Source: Delftia acidovorans
Lineage (GTDB): Bacteria > Pseudomonadota > Gammaproteobacteria > Burkholderiales > Burkholderiaceae_C
DNA length: 64,000 bases
Direction: 5' to 3'
Assembly (NCBI GenBank): GCA_031286585.1
Contig: JAITUC010000040.1
Location: forward strand, 124,001 to 188,000
Shown: positions 51,756 to 62,947 of the stretch, piece after piece
Position numbering within the stretch: position 1 is the first letter of the stretch
Layout: the number at the start of each line of letters is the position of its first letter
Program-made: the position numbers and the translations under genes
The notes under the pieces: generated by a model
Told to the model about the DNA's origin: nothing
What the model saw: only the letters and a program-made list of their open reading frames with translations
The model's database searches: none

Positions 51756-53075
51756 ATGAGCAGCCCGGCATCCGCCGCATACCCCCGCGCCCAAGGCGCC
51801 AGCGGGGCATCGTCCCCCGACATGGACGCCACCTACCGCAGGATCGCCTGGCGCCTGATCCCCTTCCTGGTCCTGCTCTTCATCCTGGCCTGGATAGACC
51901 GCGTCAACGTCGGCTTCGCCAAGCTGCAGATGCTGGACGACCTGCAATTCAGCGAGGCCGTCTACGGCCTGGGTGCCGGCATCTTCTTCGTCGGCTACTT
52001 TTTGTTCGAGGTGCCCAGCAACCTGCTGCTGGAGAAGATCGGCGCACGCAAGACGCTGGCGCGCATCACCATCCTGTGGGGCGGCGCCTCCATGGCCATG
52101 GCCTATGTGACCACGCCCGCCATGTTCTACGTGCTGCGCTTTGTGCTGGGCGTGGTGGAGGCGGGCTTCTTCCCGGGCGTGGTGCTGTACCTGACCTACT
52201 GGTTCCCGGCCCGCCACCGGGCGCGCGTCAACGGCCTGTTCATGACCTCGTTCGCCATTGCGGGCGCCGTGGGTGGCCCGATTGCGGGCGCCATCATGAA
52301 CGGCATGCAGGGCGTGGGCCATCTGTCCAACTGGCAGTGGCTGTTCATCCTGGAAGGCATTCCCTCGGTGATCGCCGGCTTCTTCGTGCTGCTGTACCTG
52401 CCCGAGAAGCCCGCCAACGCCAAGTGGCTGAGCCCGGCCGAGCAGCGCGCCGTGACCGCCGCCGTGGAGGCAGAGAACCAGGGCGGCCACAAGCATGTGT
52501 CCTTCCTGGATGCCTGCCGCAACTACCGCGTGTGGCTGTGCGCCGCCGTGTATTTCTGCATCGTCAGCGGCAACGCCACCATTGCCTTCTGGTCGCCGTC
52601 CATCATCAAGGAGATCGGCATCCAGAACACGCTGCAGATCGGCCTGATCTCGGCCATTCCCTTCCTGGCCGGCACGCTGGCCATGGTCTGGAACGGCATG
52701 CATTCGGACAAGACCGGCGAGCGCCGCATGCACTGCGCCCTGTCCGCGCTGATCGCGGCAGCCGGCCTGATCCTGACGGGCCTGTTCCTGCACAACGCCG
52801 TGCTCGCCCTGTGCGCGCTGACGCTGGCCTCCATCGGCATTCTTGCGGCCTTCCCCGTGTTCTGGTCGATTCCCGCGGCCTTCCTGGCCGGCACGGCGGC
52901 GGCGGGCGGCATTGCGCTGATCAACTCCATCGGCAACCTGGCCGGCTTCGTGGCGCCCTACATGATCGGCGCGCTCAAGACCAGCACGGGGTCGCTGTCC
53001 TCGGGCCTGTACTTCGTGGCCGCGCTGGAATTCATGGCCGCCTTCCTGGTCGTGCTCTTCGTCAAGAAGCAGTGA
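51756..53075 (+). CDS. MFS transporter, anion:cation symporter (ACS) family
   Basis: The protein has 439 residues from the ATG at 51756, with AGGAG six bases upstream. Twelve membrane segments; IDRVNVGFAKLQM and LFEVPSNLLLEKIGARKTLARITILWG are the ACS-family signatures after segments 1 and 2. These carriers import organic acids such as tartrate, 4-hydroxyphenylacetate or phthalate-like anions. It is followed by a DUF2848 gene and an amidase, suggesting a catabolic cluster. No regulator gene is directly beside it. Confidence 0.9.
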   Translation: MSSPASAAYPRAQGASGASSPDMDATYRRIAWRLIPFLVLLFILAWIDRVNVGFAKLQMLDDLQFSEAVYGLGAGIFFVGYFLFEVPSNLLLEKIGARKTLARITILWGGASMAMAYVTTPAMFYVLRFVLGVVEAGFFPGVVLYLTYWFPARHRARVNGLFMTSFAIAGAVGGPIAGAIMNGMQGVGHLSNWQWLFILEGIPSVIAGFFVLLYLPEKPANAKWLSPAEQRAVTAAVEAENQGGHKHVSFLDACRNYRVWLCAAVYFCIVSGNATIAFWSPSIIKEIGIQNTLQIGLISAIPFLAGTLAMVWNGMHSDKTGERRMHCALSALIAAAGLILTGLFLHNAVLALCALTLASIGILAAFPVFWSIPAAFLAGTAAAGGIALINSIGNLAGFVAPYMIGALKTSTGSLSSGLYFVAALEFMAAFLVVLFVKKQ

Positions 53076-53162
53076 GGCCCGCGCGCCGCCGGGCGCGCGC
53101 CACTGCCCTGTCCTCTTTCCCACCGGGGCCTGCGGCCCCGCCTTTTCCCTGGATCGCCTGCC

Positions 53163-53840
53163 ATGCAACTGCAGTTCACCACCCCCGAGGGCCAGACCTT
53201 CGCCCCTGATTTCGACACCCTGATCGTAGCCGGCTGGGCCGGCCGCGACCGCGAGGCCATCGAGCACCACATCGAGGAGCTGGCCGCCATCGGCATCCCG
53301 CGCCCCAGCGCCGTGCCGCTGTACTACCGCATCTCCAGCAACCAGTTGAGCCAGCGCAGCGCGCTGCAGGTGCTGGGCCCGGACTCCTCGGGCGAGGTCG
53401 AGGTCTTCGTGTTCACGCATGAAGGCGAAATGTTCGTGAGCCTGGCCTCGGACCACACGGACCGCAAGCTCGAAGCCTACAGCGTGGCCTTCTCCAAGCA
53501 GGCCTGCGTCAAGCCCGTGGCCACCCAGGCCTGGCGCTTTGCCGACGTGGCCGGCCACTGGGACGAGCTGGTCGTGCGCTCCTGGATCGTGGAAGACGGC
53601 CGCGAGGTGCTCTACCAGGAAGGCACGCTGGCCAGCCTGCGCACGCCCCAGGACCTGATCGCAGGCTTCACGGGCGGCCAGGCCCTGCTGCCCGAAGGCT
53701 GCGGCATGACCTGCGGCACGGTGGGCGCCATCGGCGGCATCCGCGCGTCGGCACAGTTCAGCATGGAGCTGTACGATCCCCGCAGCCAGCGTTCCATCCG
53801 CCACAGCTACCGCAGCGAACTGCTGGACGTCGTGGCCTGA
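53163..53840 (+). CDS. DUF2848 family protein
   Basis: The protein has 225 residues, beginning MQLQFTTPEGQTF. IVAGWAGRDREAIEHHIEELAAIG (in part) and the sequence VPLYYRISSNQL match my recollection of DUF2848, a family related in fold to fumarylacetoacetate hydrolases. Glu and Asp residues of the metal site are plausible (GEVEVFVF) but I cannot fix them. It lies between an MFS importer and an amidase, so likely acts on the same substrate. Confidence 0.8.
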   Translation: MQLQFTTPEGQTFAPDFDTLIVAGWAGRDREAIEHHIEELAAIGIPRPSAVPLYYRISSNQLSQRSALQVLGPDSSGEVEVFVFTHEGEMFVSLASDHTDRKLEAYSVAFSKQACVKPVATQAWRFADVAGHWDELVVRSWIVEDGREVLYQEGTLASLRTPQDLIAGFTGGQALLPEGCGMTCGTVGAIGGIRASAQFSMELYDPRSQRSIRHSYRSELLDVVA

Positions 53841-53910
53841 GCCCCTATTCCGATCCACCCACGCCTGCCCTCTTCCTCATCCGCCCGCCTTCACCGACAG
53901 GACCTTCCCC

Positions 53911-55281
53911 ATGACCCAAGCCCTCCCCCTACCCAGCCTGGAACTGGCATCACAGCGCCTGCATGGCGGCGAAACCACCTCGGTGCAGCTGACCGAGCAG
54001 GCCCTGGCCCGCACCATGTCGGGAGAAGGCCCCAAGGTGTTCACGCGCGTGTTCCAGGGCGCCGCCCTGGCCGAGGCCCGCGCCAGCGATGTGCTGCGCG
54101 GCGCGGGCCTGGCGCGCTCGCCCATCGAGGGCCTGCCGGTCTCGGTCAAGGACCTGTTCGACATCGCGGGCTTTCCCACCCTGGGCGGATCGCGCCTGCT
54201 GGCCGACGCACCGCCCGCGCAGCGCACGGCCGAAGTGGTGCAGCGGCTGCGCCAGGCCGGCGCCGTCATCGTGGGCACGACCAACATGACCGAGTTCGCC
54301 TACTCGGGCCTGGGCATCAACCCGCACTACGGCACGCCGCGCAATCCCTGGCAGCGTGACGAGGACGGCGGCCGCATCCCGGGCGGCTCGTCCTCGGGCG
54401 CGGCCATCTCGGTCACCGATGGCATGGCCATGGCGGCCATCGGCTCGGACACGGGCGGCTCGGTGCGCATTCCCTCGGCGCTGTGCGGGCTCACGGGCTT
54501 CAAGCCCACGGCGCGCCGCGTCAGCATGGAAGGCGTGCTGCCGCTGTCGGCCAACCTGGACTCCATCGGCCCGCTGGCGCCCAGCGTGCGCTGCTGCGCC
54601 ACGCTGGACGCCATCCTCAGCGGCGAGCCGCTGGGCGAGCTGCATGCCGCCCCGCTGCAGGGCCTGCGCCTGCTGGCACCCACCAACGTGGTGCTGGACG
54701 GCATGGACGCCACCGTGGCCGCCGCCTGGGAGCGCGCCCTGTCCCTGCTGTCGCAGGCGGGCGCCCGCATCACCCATGCCGTGGTCGCGCCCTTCGGCGA
54801 GCTGGCCGACATCAACTCCAAGGGCGGCTTCACGGCCGCCGAGGCCTGGGCCTGGCACCGGCACCATATCGCCACGCGCCTGTCCGAATACGACCCGCGC
54901 GTGGGCACGCGCATCCTGCGCGGCAAGGACATCAGCGCGGCCGACTACATCGACCTGCTGGCACGCCGCAAGCAGTGGATTGCCGCCGTCAGCGCGCAGA
55001 TGGCCGGCCATGACCTGATCGTCATGCCCACCGTGCCCGTGGTCGCCCCGAAGATCGCCGACCTCACGCAGAGCGACGAGGCCTACTTCGGCGCCAACGG
55101 CCTGATCCTGCGCAACCCCACGCTGATCAACTTCCTGGACGGCTGCGCCATCTCCCTGCCCTGCCATCGCGCAGGCGAGGCGCCCGTGGGCCTGAGCCTG
55201 GCGGGACTGGGCGGACAGGACCGGCGCCTGCTGTCGGTGGCGCTGGCCGTGGAGCAGCTGCTGGCTTCGGCGCAGGGCTGA
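53911..55281 (+). CDS. Amidase signature family hydrolase
   Basis: The protein has 456 residues. The catalytic triad of the family is present: Lys near residue 80 (VSVKDLFDIAG), cis-Ser in GGSSSGAAISV (about 158-168) and the nucleophile Ser in SDTGGSVRIPSALCGLTGFKPT (in part). It hydrolyses an amide, probably of an imported compound, in the cytoplasm. It is the third gene of the MFS-DUF2848-amidase run. It is not GatA, since gatB and gatC are absent. Confidence 0.92.
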   Translation: MTQALPLPSLELASQRLHGGETTSVQLTEQALARTMSGEGPKVFTRVFQGAALAEARASDVLRGAGLARSPIEGLPVSVKDLFDIAGFPTLGGSRLLADAPPAQRTAEVVQRLRQAGAVIVGTTNMTEFAYSGLGINPHYGTPRNPWQRDEDGGRIPGGSSSGAAISVTDGMAMAAIGSDTGGSVRIPSALCGLTGFKPTARRVSMEGVLPLSANLDSIGPLAPSVRCCATLDAILSGEPLGELHAAPLQGLRLLAPTNVVLDGMDATVAAAWERALSLLSQAGARITHAVVAPFGELADINSKGGFTAAEAWAWHRHHIATRLSEYDPRVGTRILRGKDISAADYIDLLARRKQWIAAVSAQMAGHDLIVMPTVPVVAPKIADLTQSDEAYFGANGLILRNPTLINFLDGCAISLPCHRAGEAPVGLSLAGLGGQDRRLLSVALAVEQLLASAQG

Positions 55282-55309
55282 TCGACCAGGCGGCCTGGCG
55301 GCCTCGCGC

Positions 55310-56245
55310 CTAGCCGCCCAGGCCGCTGCCCGGCAGCCGCGCCACGGCCTGGCCGTGGTTCAGCGCAAAGGCGGCGGCGGTCTCTTCGGCCGCGCGCGCC
55401 ACCACTTCGGTCAGCGGGTTCTGGTGGTCATTGCGAAAGCAGGCCACCAGCGGCAGCGAGGGGAACTCGCGGTCCACGCGCAGCAGGCGCAGGCGCTGCT
55501 CGGCCAGCTCGCGCTGGATGATGGCCGGCGGCACGGCGGCCACGCCCAGGCCGTCGCAGACCACGCGGATCATGGTCGCCACCGAGGCGATGCAGTTCAG
55601 GTGCACCGAGGCAATGCCCTCGGACGAGAACAGCTGCTCGACCACCGCATAGGGATCGGAGCCGCGCGCAAAGCACATGATGGGAAAGGCCGCCAGCTCG
55701 GCCAGGCCCAGCGTCTCGTCGCCAATGCCCAGTTGGGGGCTGCCAACCCAGGCCATGGGAAATTCACCCAGCGACAGATGGCCCACGCCGGCCGCCGTCA
55801 CGGGCTTGGCCTGCAGCGACAGGTCCAGCTGGCCCTTCACCAATTGCTCGGACATGTGCAGCGTGGTGTCGCAGGCGATCTCCACCTGCAGGCGCGGATA
55901 GCGCTGCTGCAGCAGGGCCAGAAAGTCGGGGAACCAGCTGTGCACGATGGACTCGATGGCGCCGATGCGGATCACGCCGGCATAGGCCTGCTTGTCCAGC
56001 ATGTCCTCGCGCATCTCGCGCATGAGGCGCAGCATGCGCTCGGCATGGACCAGGGCCTTGGCGCCGTCGGCCGTCAGCGTGACCTCGCGCACGCCACGGT
56101 CGAACAGGCGCACGCCGAACTCCTGCTCCAGCGTGGCGATGCGGCTGGAGACGGCGGCCTGCGTGGTGTGCAGCCGCTCGGCCGTCATGCGGAAATTGCG
56201 CAGCTCCGCCAGCAGCACAAAGGTTTCCAGGAACCGTAAATTCAT
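55310..56245 (-). CDS. LysR-family transcriptional regulator
   Basis: The protein has 311 residues, starting MNLRFLETFVLLAELRNFRMTAERLHTTQAAVSSRIATLE (in part), the winged helix-turn-helix of LysR regulators. The C-terminal sensor domain covers about 90-300. It is convergent with the amidase gene and divergent from the cysteine synthase gene, 136 bp away. It may control either; divergence favours the latter. Confidence 0.92.
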   Translation of the reverse strand: MNLRFLETFVLLAELRNFRMTAERLHTTQAAVSSRIATLEQEFGVRLFDRGVREVTLTADGAKALVHAERMLRLMREMREDMLDKQAYAGVIRIGAIESIVHSWFPDFLALLQQRYPRLQVEIACDTTLHMSEQLVKGQLDLSLQAKPVTAAGVGHLSLGEFPMAWVGSPQLGIGDETLGLAELAAFPIMCFARGSDPYAVVEQLFSSEGIASVHLNCIASVATMIRVVCDGLGVAAVPPAIIQRELAEQRLRLLRVDREFPSLPLVACFRNDHQNPLTEVVARAAEETAAAFALNHGQAVARLPGSGLGG

Positions 56246-56269
56246 GCGGCGATGTTAGCCGTCCAGGCC

Positions 56270-56279
56270 ATATCGATAT
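56270..56279. promoter_or_regulatory. Palindrome in the LysR-cysteine synthase gap
   Basis: ATATCGATAT is a perfect 10-bp palindrome; a further TAT-N9-ATA arrangement follows it. Both fit loosely the T-N11-A style of LysR boxes. It is only suggestive. Confidence 0.3.
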
Positions 56280-56381
56280 AGCCCATGCATAGAACACCTG
56301 CGTGCACAATGGCCGGTGACCGCGCACGCCGGCTGCGCTCCAACCCCACCTGTCCAACCACCACCACTTCGCGGAGGTCCG

Positions 56382-57299
56382 ATGAGAGCTGACAACATCC
56401 TGCAAACGATTGGCAACACGCCCCATGTGCGCATCAACCGCCTGTTCGGCGCCGGTGCCAATGTGTGGATCAAGTCCGAGCGCGGCAACCCAGGCGGCTC
56501 CATCAAGGACCGCATCGCCCTGGCCATGGTCGAGGACGCCGAGAAGTCCGGCGCCCTGCAGCCCGGCGGCACCATCATCGAGCCCACCAGCGGCAACACC
56601 GGCGTGGGCCTGGCCCTGGTGGCCGCCGTCAAGGGCTACAAGCTGGTGCTGGTCATGCCCGAGAGCATGAGCATCGAGCGCCGCCGCCTGATGCTGGCCT
56701 ACGGCGCCAGCTTCGACCTCACGCCCAAGGAAAAGGGCATGAAGGGCGCCATCGCCCGCGCCCAGGAACTGGCCAGCCAGACGCCCGGCGCCTGGATTCC
56801 CCAGCAGTTCGAGAACCCCGCCAACATTGACGTGCACGTGCGCACCACGGCCCAGGAAATCCTGGCCGACTTCCCCGAAGGCCTGGATGTGCTGATCACC
56901 GGCGTGGGCACGGGCGGCCACCTGACCGGTGTGGCCAAGGTGCTCAAGGCGAAATTCCCCCAGCTCAAGGTCTTCGCCGTGGAGCCTGCCGCATCGCCCG
57001 TGATCTCGGGCGGCCAGCCCTCGCCCCACCCCATCCAGGGCATCGGCGCAGGCTTCGTGCCCAAGAACCTGGACACCAGCCTGCTGGACGGCGTGATCCA
57101 GGTCGAGGCAGAACCCGCGCGCGAATACGCACGCCGCTCGGCCCGCGAGGAAGGCATTCTGGTCGGCATCTCCTCGGGCGCCACCCTGGCCGCCATTGCG
57201 CAAAAGCTGCCCGAGCTGCCCGCAGGCGCCAAGGTGCTGGGCTTCAACTACGACACGGGCGAGCGCTACCTGTCCGTGGAAGGCTTTCTGCCGGCCTGA
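56382..57299 (+). CDS. cysK: Cysteine synthase (O-acetylserine sulfhydrylase)
   Basis: The protein has 305 residues from the ATG at 56382, with GGAGG four bases upstream. The PLP lysine is Lys42 (GGSIKDRIA); PTSGNTGVG binds the substrate carboxylate; GVGTGGHLTG binds the PLP phosphate; GISSGAT lies near the C-terminus. The sequence wording favours CysK over CysM or cystathionine beta-synthase. It makes cysteine from O-acetylserine and sulfide. It ends at an intrinsic terminator. Confidence 0.93.
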   Translation: MRADNILQTIGNTPHVRINRLFGAGANVWIKSERGNPGGSIKDRIALAMVEDAEKSGALQPGGTIIEPTSGNTGVGLALVAAVKGYKLVLVMPESMSIERRRLMLAYGASFDLTPKEKGMKGAIARAQELASQTPGAWIPQQFENPANIDVHVRTTAQEILADFPEGLDVLITGVGTGGHLTGVAKVLKAKFPQLKVFAVEPAASPVISGGQPSPHPIQGIGAGFVPKNLDTSLLDGVIQVEAEPAREYARRSAREEGILVGISSGATLAAIAQKLPELPAGAKVLGFNYDTGERYLSVEGFLPA

Positions 57300-57339
57300 C
57301 GGCGGCAAGCCCCGTCCGCCGCACTGCGGCATGCAGCAC

Positions 57340-57363
57340 AAGGCCTCGCAAGAGGCCTTTTTT
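57340..57363 (+). terminator. Intrinsic terminator after cysK
   Basis: AAGGCCTC pairs with GAGGCCTT around GCAA and is followed by TTTT on the plus strand. Confidence 0.85.
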
Positions 57364-57693
57364 CATGTCTGCGATAGCTCGCCTGGGCCACACGGGCACC
57401 AGGTTTGTTGCCCGCAGCGGCATGCTGCATTCCCCATTTGCGCACAACGAACCGGCCCCGGGCCCGGACAATCGGCGGCACTGTTGCGGTGTTCACGCCG
57501 CCGTGAAATCCTGGGGCAAGACACGGTGCAGGACCGGCTACCGGACCAGATGCAGGACCGGGTGCAAGGCCCGGCGTAAGCCAGTTGTGTGGAGATCTCT
57601 TACAAAACATGTTGCGCCAAAAGGTCATGCTCGATGGGCATGGGACAAACCCGACTCTGGCCTACGATGGCTTGACCAAGGAGTAAAAAAATC
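57364..57693. other. 330-bp stretch without recognised content
   Basis: Between the cysK terminator and the ABC transporter start I see no gene with a convincing start or composition. TGCAGGACCGG occurs twice near 57521-57560 as a loose repeat. The promoter of the transporter must lie here but no clear -35/-10 pair was found. Confidence 0.4.
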
Positions 57694-59535
<1,842 letters not shown>

Positions 59536-59588
59536 GCGGCTGCGCCGCTTCCCCCGTTGCACGGCGCCTCTCTACTCGCTGCGCGAGG

Positions 59589-59633
59589 GAGGGGGACGAC
59601 ACCCTCGCGGCGGGGCGGCCCTTGCTCGGTGTC
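59589..59633 (+). repeat. Dispersed 45-bp repeat, copy 2 (3' of the ABC transporter)
   Basis: This copy matches 18017-18061 with five mismatches out of 45 and lies 53 bp past the transporter stop. GGGGCGGCCCTTGCT is identical in both. Confidence 0.75.
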
Positions 59634-59688
59634 CCTGGCATTGGGCCGCGCCAGTTTTATAGATGGCACTGACCTCCCCACTGACAGG

Positions 59689-60435
59689 TCAGACACTCGC
59701 CAAGTCTCGGTCCAGCTGCGTATGCAAGGTGTAGCGGCTGGCCGGGTGCAAGGTCACGCTGAGGTCCATCAACTCCCCATCGGTATCCAGGTAGCGGCGC
59801 ACGATCTTCAGCGCCGCTGACCCTGCCGGGGCCTGCAATTCCTCCGACAGCGCATCCGGAATGAGCGCCCCCACCACGGCCTGCCGCACCCGGGCGATGC
59901 GCAGGCCGTAGTGCTGCTCCAGCAGGCTGCTGACCAGCAGCTCGGGCGCGGCGCGCACGCGCTCGGCCAGTTCCTGCGTGTCAAAGCGCTGCGCATCCAC
60001 ATAGACCACGGTCCAGGCAATGGGCAGGTGCGGCGCGGCGCCGTCGCGGCGCAGGCTGCAGATGGCCAGCCAGCGGCTGCCGGCCGGGCAGTCCAGCTCG
60101 GCGGCCAGGTCCTGGTCCAGCACCACCTCCTCGATGCGCCGTACCTCGCGCACATGGGTGGCGCCGAACTGCACCAGGTCTTCCAGCGAGGTCAGCGCCT
60201 GGCGGTAGTGCGCATGGGGCTGGGCCGCCTCCACGCGCGTGCCCACCTTCTTGCGCCGCGATACCAGCCCCGACTGCTGCAGTTCGGCAATCGCCGCGCG
60301 CACGGTGTGGCGGCTCACGCCATAGCGGTCGCACAGCTCCAGCTCGGTGGGCAGCAGGGCGCCCACGGCGTATTCACCCGAGGCAATGCGCTCGGACAGG
60401 TCGCGCGCCACCTGGGCATAGCGTGTCTCAGCCAT
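59689..60435 (-). CDS. GntR-family regulator, HutC subfamily (UTRA domain)
   Basis: The protein has 248 residues. The N-terminal winged helix has LPTELELCDRYGVSRHTVRAAI (in part), typical of GntR. The UTRA ligand-binding domain follows (about 90-235), with LAICSLRRDGAAPHLPIAWTVVYV (in part) and a C-terminal RRYLDTDGELMDLSVTLHP (in part). It is divergent from the lyase gene, 97 bp away, with a 12-bp palindrome between. It is the likely repressor of the lyase-binding protein-fumarase genes. Confidence 0.92.
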   Translation of the reverse strand: MAETRYAQVARDLSERIASGEYAVGALLPTELELCDRYGVSRHTVRAAIAELQQSGLVSRRKKVGTRVEAAQPHAHYRQALTSLEDLVQFGATHVREVRRIEEVVLDQDLAAELDCPAGSRWLAICSLRRDGAAPHLPIAWTVVYVDAQRFDTQELAERVRAAPELLVSSLLEQHYGLRIARVRQAVVGALIPDALSEELQAPAGSAALKIVRRYLDTDGELMDLSVTLHPASRYTLHTQLDRDLASV

Positions 60436-60475
60436 GGGCGCAGGCCCCCACCCCAGGCAAACCCGGATGTTCGTA

Positions 60476-60487
60476 ATGTACGTACAT
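60476..60487. promoter_or_regulatory. 12-bp palindrome, candidate GntR operator
   Basis: ATGTACGTACAT is a perfect palindrome in an A/T-rich gap between the GntR gene and the lyase gene. HutC-type regulators bind GT-AC-containing palindromes of this size. Confidence 0.55.
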
Positions 60488-60532
60488 AAATAAAAATAAC
60501 GATATGTCCGAACTTAATCGCAATTGCGCACC

Positions 60533-61915
60533 ATGACCCTTCCGTCCTTCACCTCCAGCACCGCCATCGATTCGCTGCTGTTCCGCGACGCCTTCGGCAC
60601 CCCGGCCATGCGCGCCATCTTCGCCGACAGCGCGCTGGTGTCGCGCTACATCGAGGTCGAGGTCGCGCTGGCGCGCGCCCAGGGCCGCTGCGGCGTGATT
60701 CCGGCCGAGGCCGCAAACGAGATCGCGCAGCGCTGCAGCCTCGACGCCCTGGACTTCGAGCTGCTGCGCAAGGAAACCGACATTGTCGGCTACCCCATCC
60801 TGCCGCTGGTGCACCAGCTGGTGAAGCAGTGCGGCGACGCGGGCCGCTACATCCACTGGGGCGCCACCACCCAGGACATCATGGACACGGCCACCGTGCT
60901 GCAGGTGCGCGATGCGCTGGACCTGGTCGATGCCGACATCGCCGCGCTGCGCAGCATCCTGGCCGACCTGGCAGAACGCCACCGCGACACGCCCATGGCC
61001 GGCCGCACCCACCTGCAGCATGCCCTGCCCATCACCTTCGGCTACAAGGCCGCGATCTGGCTGGCCATGTTCGACCGCCATGCCGAGCGCCTGAAGCAAT
61101 TGCGCCCGCGCGTGCTGGTGGGCCAGTTCGCGGGCGCGGCAGGCACGCTGGCCTCGCTGAGCGGCCGAGGCCTGGAAGTACAGCAATTGCTGATGGAGGA
61201 ACTGGGCCTGGGCGTGCCCGCCACCACCTGGCATGTGGCGCGCGACGGCCTGGCCGAAGCGGTGAATTTCCTGGCCCTGGTCACCGGCTCGCTGGGCAAG
61301 ATCGCCTACGACGTGATGCTGCTGTCCTCCACCGAGTTCGGCGAGGTGTTCGAGCCCTTCGTCACGGGGCGCGGCGCCAGCAGCACCATGCCGCAAAAGC
61401 GCAATGCCATCTCCAGCGAGCTGATGCTGGCCGCCTCCAAGGCCGTGCGCCAGCATGCGGGCCTGATGCTGGACGCCATGGTCCAGGACCTGGAGCGCGC
61501 CACCGGCCCCTGGCATGCCGAATGGGTGGCCCTGCCCGAGAGCTTCGTGCTTTCGGCCGGCGCCCTGCACCAGGCGCGCTTCATGCTGGGCGGCATCGTC
61601 GTCGATCCCGAACGCATGGCCCGCAACCTGGACATGACCGACGGCCTGATCGTGGCCGAGGCCGTGATGATGGGCCTGGCCCCGCACACGGGCCGCCAGC
61701 AGGCGCACGACATCGTCTATGCCGCCTGCCGCAGCGTCAACGCCGAGGGCGGCACGCTGGCCGACGCGCTGGCCCGCCTGCCCGAAGTCACGGCCCATTT
61801 CGACCGCGCGGCACTGCAGCGCCTCACCGACCCGCGCAACTACCTGGGCGAGGCCCCGCAAATGGTGGACCGCGCCCTTGCGCTGTCGCGCGCCCATACC
61901 GCCAGCGGCCGCTGA
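60533..61915 (+). CDS. Fumarase/aspartase-superfamily lyase (PcaB/adenylosuccinate lyase-like)
   Basis: The protein has 460 residues from the ATG at 60533 (MTLPSFTSSTAIDS); a TTG nine bases earlier is possible. HWGATTQDIMDTA, GRTHLQHALPITFG and the flexible catalytic loop GASSTMPQKRNA identify the superfamily. Overall wording is closest to 3-carboxymuconate cycloisomerase (PcaB) and adenylosuccinate lyase. No other pca genes are here. With a fumarase-like gene downstream, a fumarate-releasing C-N lyase is an attractive alternative. The substrate is undetermined. Confidence 0.85.
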   Translation: MTLPSFTSSTAIDSLLFRDAFGTPAMRAIFADSALVSRYIEVEVALARAQGRCGVIPAEAANEIAQRCSLDALDFELLRKETDIVGYPILPLVHQLVKQCGDAGRYIHWGATTQDIMDTATVLQVRDALDLVDADIAALRSILADLAERHRDTPMAGRTHLQHALPITFGYKAAIWLAMFDRHAERLKQLRPRVLVGQFAGAAGTLASLSGRGLEVQQLLMEELGLGVPATTWHVARDGLAEAVNFLALVTGSLGKIAYDVMLLSSTEFGEVFEPFVTGRGASSTMPQKRNAISSELMLAASKAVRQHAGLMLDAMVQDLERATGPWHAEWVALPESFVLSAGALHQARFMLGGIVVDPERMARNLDMTDGLIVAEAVMMGLAPHTGRQQAHDIVYAACRSVNAEGGTLADALARLPEVTAHFDRAALQRLTDPRNYLGEAPQMVDRALALSRAHTASGR

Positions 61916-61959
61916 CACCCCGGCCCAGGACAGAACACAGCACTACAGGAGACAACACC

Positions 61960-62943
61960 ATGCCTTTCCATCTTCCACGCCTGGCCCTTGCCCTGGCCGC
62001 CACCACCTTCGCCCTGGCCGCGCACGCCCAGGGCGGCTACCCCGCCAAGCCGCTGACCTGGATCGTTCCCTTCGCGGCCGGCGGCCCCACGGACGCCATG
62101 GCGCGCGACATCGCCCAGCGCACCAGCACCCAGCTGGGCCAGCAGATCATCATCGAGAACGTTCCGGGTGCGGGCGGCACCATCGGCGCGGCCAAGGCGG
62201 CGCGCTCGGCGCCCGACGGCTACAGCTTCCTGGTCGGCCACATGGGCTACATGGGCGCGGCGCCGTCGCTGTACAAGAAGCTGGCCTATGACCCGGTCAA
62301 GGACTTCGAGGCCGTGTTCCGCTTCCCCGACACGCCGCTGGTGCTGCTGGTGGGCAAGAACTCCCCGTACAAGACGGCCGAGGAGCTGGTGGCCTTCGGC
62401 AAGCAGAACCCGGGCCGGCTGAACTTCGGCAATGCGGGCGTGGGATCGACTTCGCACCTGGTGGCGGCGCTGTTCGCCAGCCGCGCGCAGATGGAGATCA
62501 CCCAGGTGGCCTACAAGGGCGCGGCACCGGCCATGACCGATGTGATCTCGGGCCAGGTCGATGCCATGTTCGACCAGACCAACACCGCCCTGCCCCAGCT
62601 GGCGGGCGAGCGCATACGCGCCATCGCGCTCACCTCGGACAAGCCCATGCCCCAGTTCCCGGGTGCGGCGGCGCTGGGCCAGAAGCTGCTGCCGGGCTTC
62701 GAGACCGCCACCTGGTACGGCATCTACGCGCCCAAAGGCACGCCGCGCGACGTGGTGCAGAAGGTCTACCAGGCCTATACCAAGGCGCTGGCCGACAAGG
62801 CCTGGACCGACAGGATGGCCGCCCAGGGCATACGCCTGCTGCCCGCCGAGCAGTACGCGCCCGAGGCGCTGGCCCGCCACACGGCCGCCGAGGTGGAGCG
62901 CTGGCGCAAGGTGGCGGCTGACGCGAAGATCTCGCTGGACTGA
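61960..62943 (+). CDS. Bug-family (TctC) periplasmic solute-binding protein
   Basis: The protein has 327 residues, ATG at 61960 with AGGAG eight bases upstream. A signal peptide ends at AHAQ (residue 22-23). YPAKPLTWIVPFAAGGPTD, GAGGTIGAAK, FGNAGVGSTSHL and YKGAAPAMTDVISGQVDAMF (in part) are typical of Bug proteins. It binds a carboxylate and passes it to a tripartite tricarboxylate transporter; no tctA/tctB genes are in view. It lies between the lyase and fumarase-like genes. Confidence 0.93.
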   Translation: MPFHLPRLALALAATTFALAAHAQGGYPAKPLTWIVPFAAGGPTDAMARDIAQRTSTQLGQQIIIENVPGAGGTIGAAKAARSAPDGYSFLVGHMGYMGAAPSLYKKLAYDPVKDFEAVFRFPDTPLVLLVGKNSPYKTAEELVAFGKQNPGRLNFGNAGVGSTSHLVAALFASRAQMEITQVAYKGAAPAMTDVISGQVDAMFDQTNTALPQLAGERIRAIALTSDKPMPQFPGAAALGQKLLPGFETATWYGIYAPKGTPRDVVQKVYQAYTKALADKAWTDRMAAQGIRLLPAEQYAPEALARHTAAEVERWRKVAADAKISLD

Positions 62944-62947
62944 CGCC

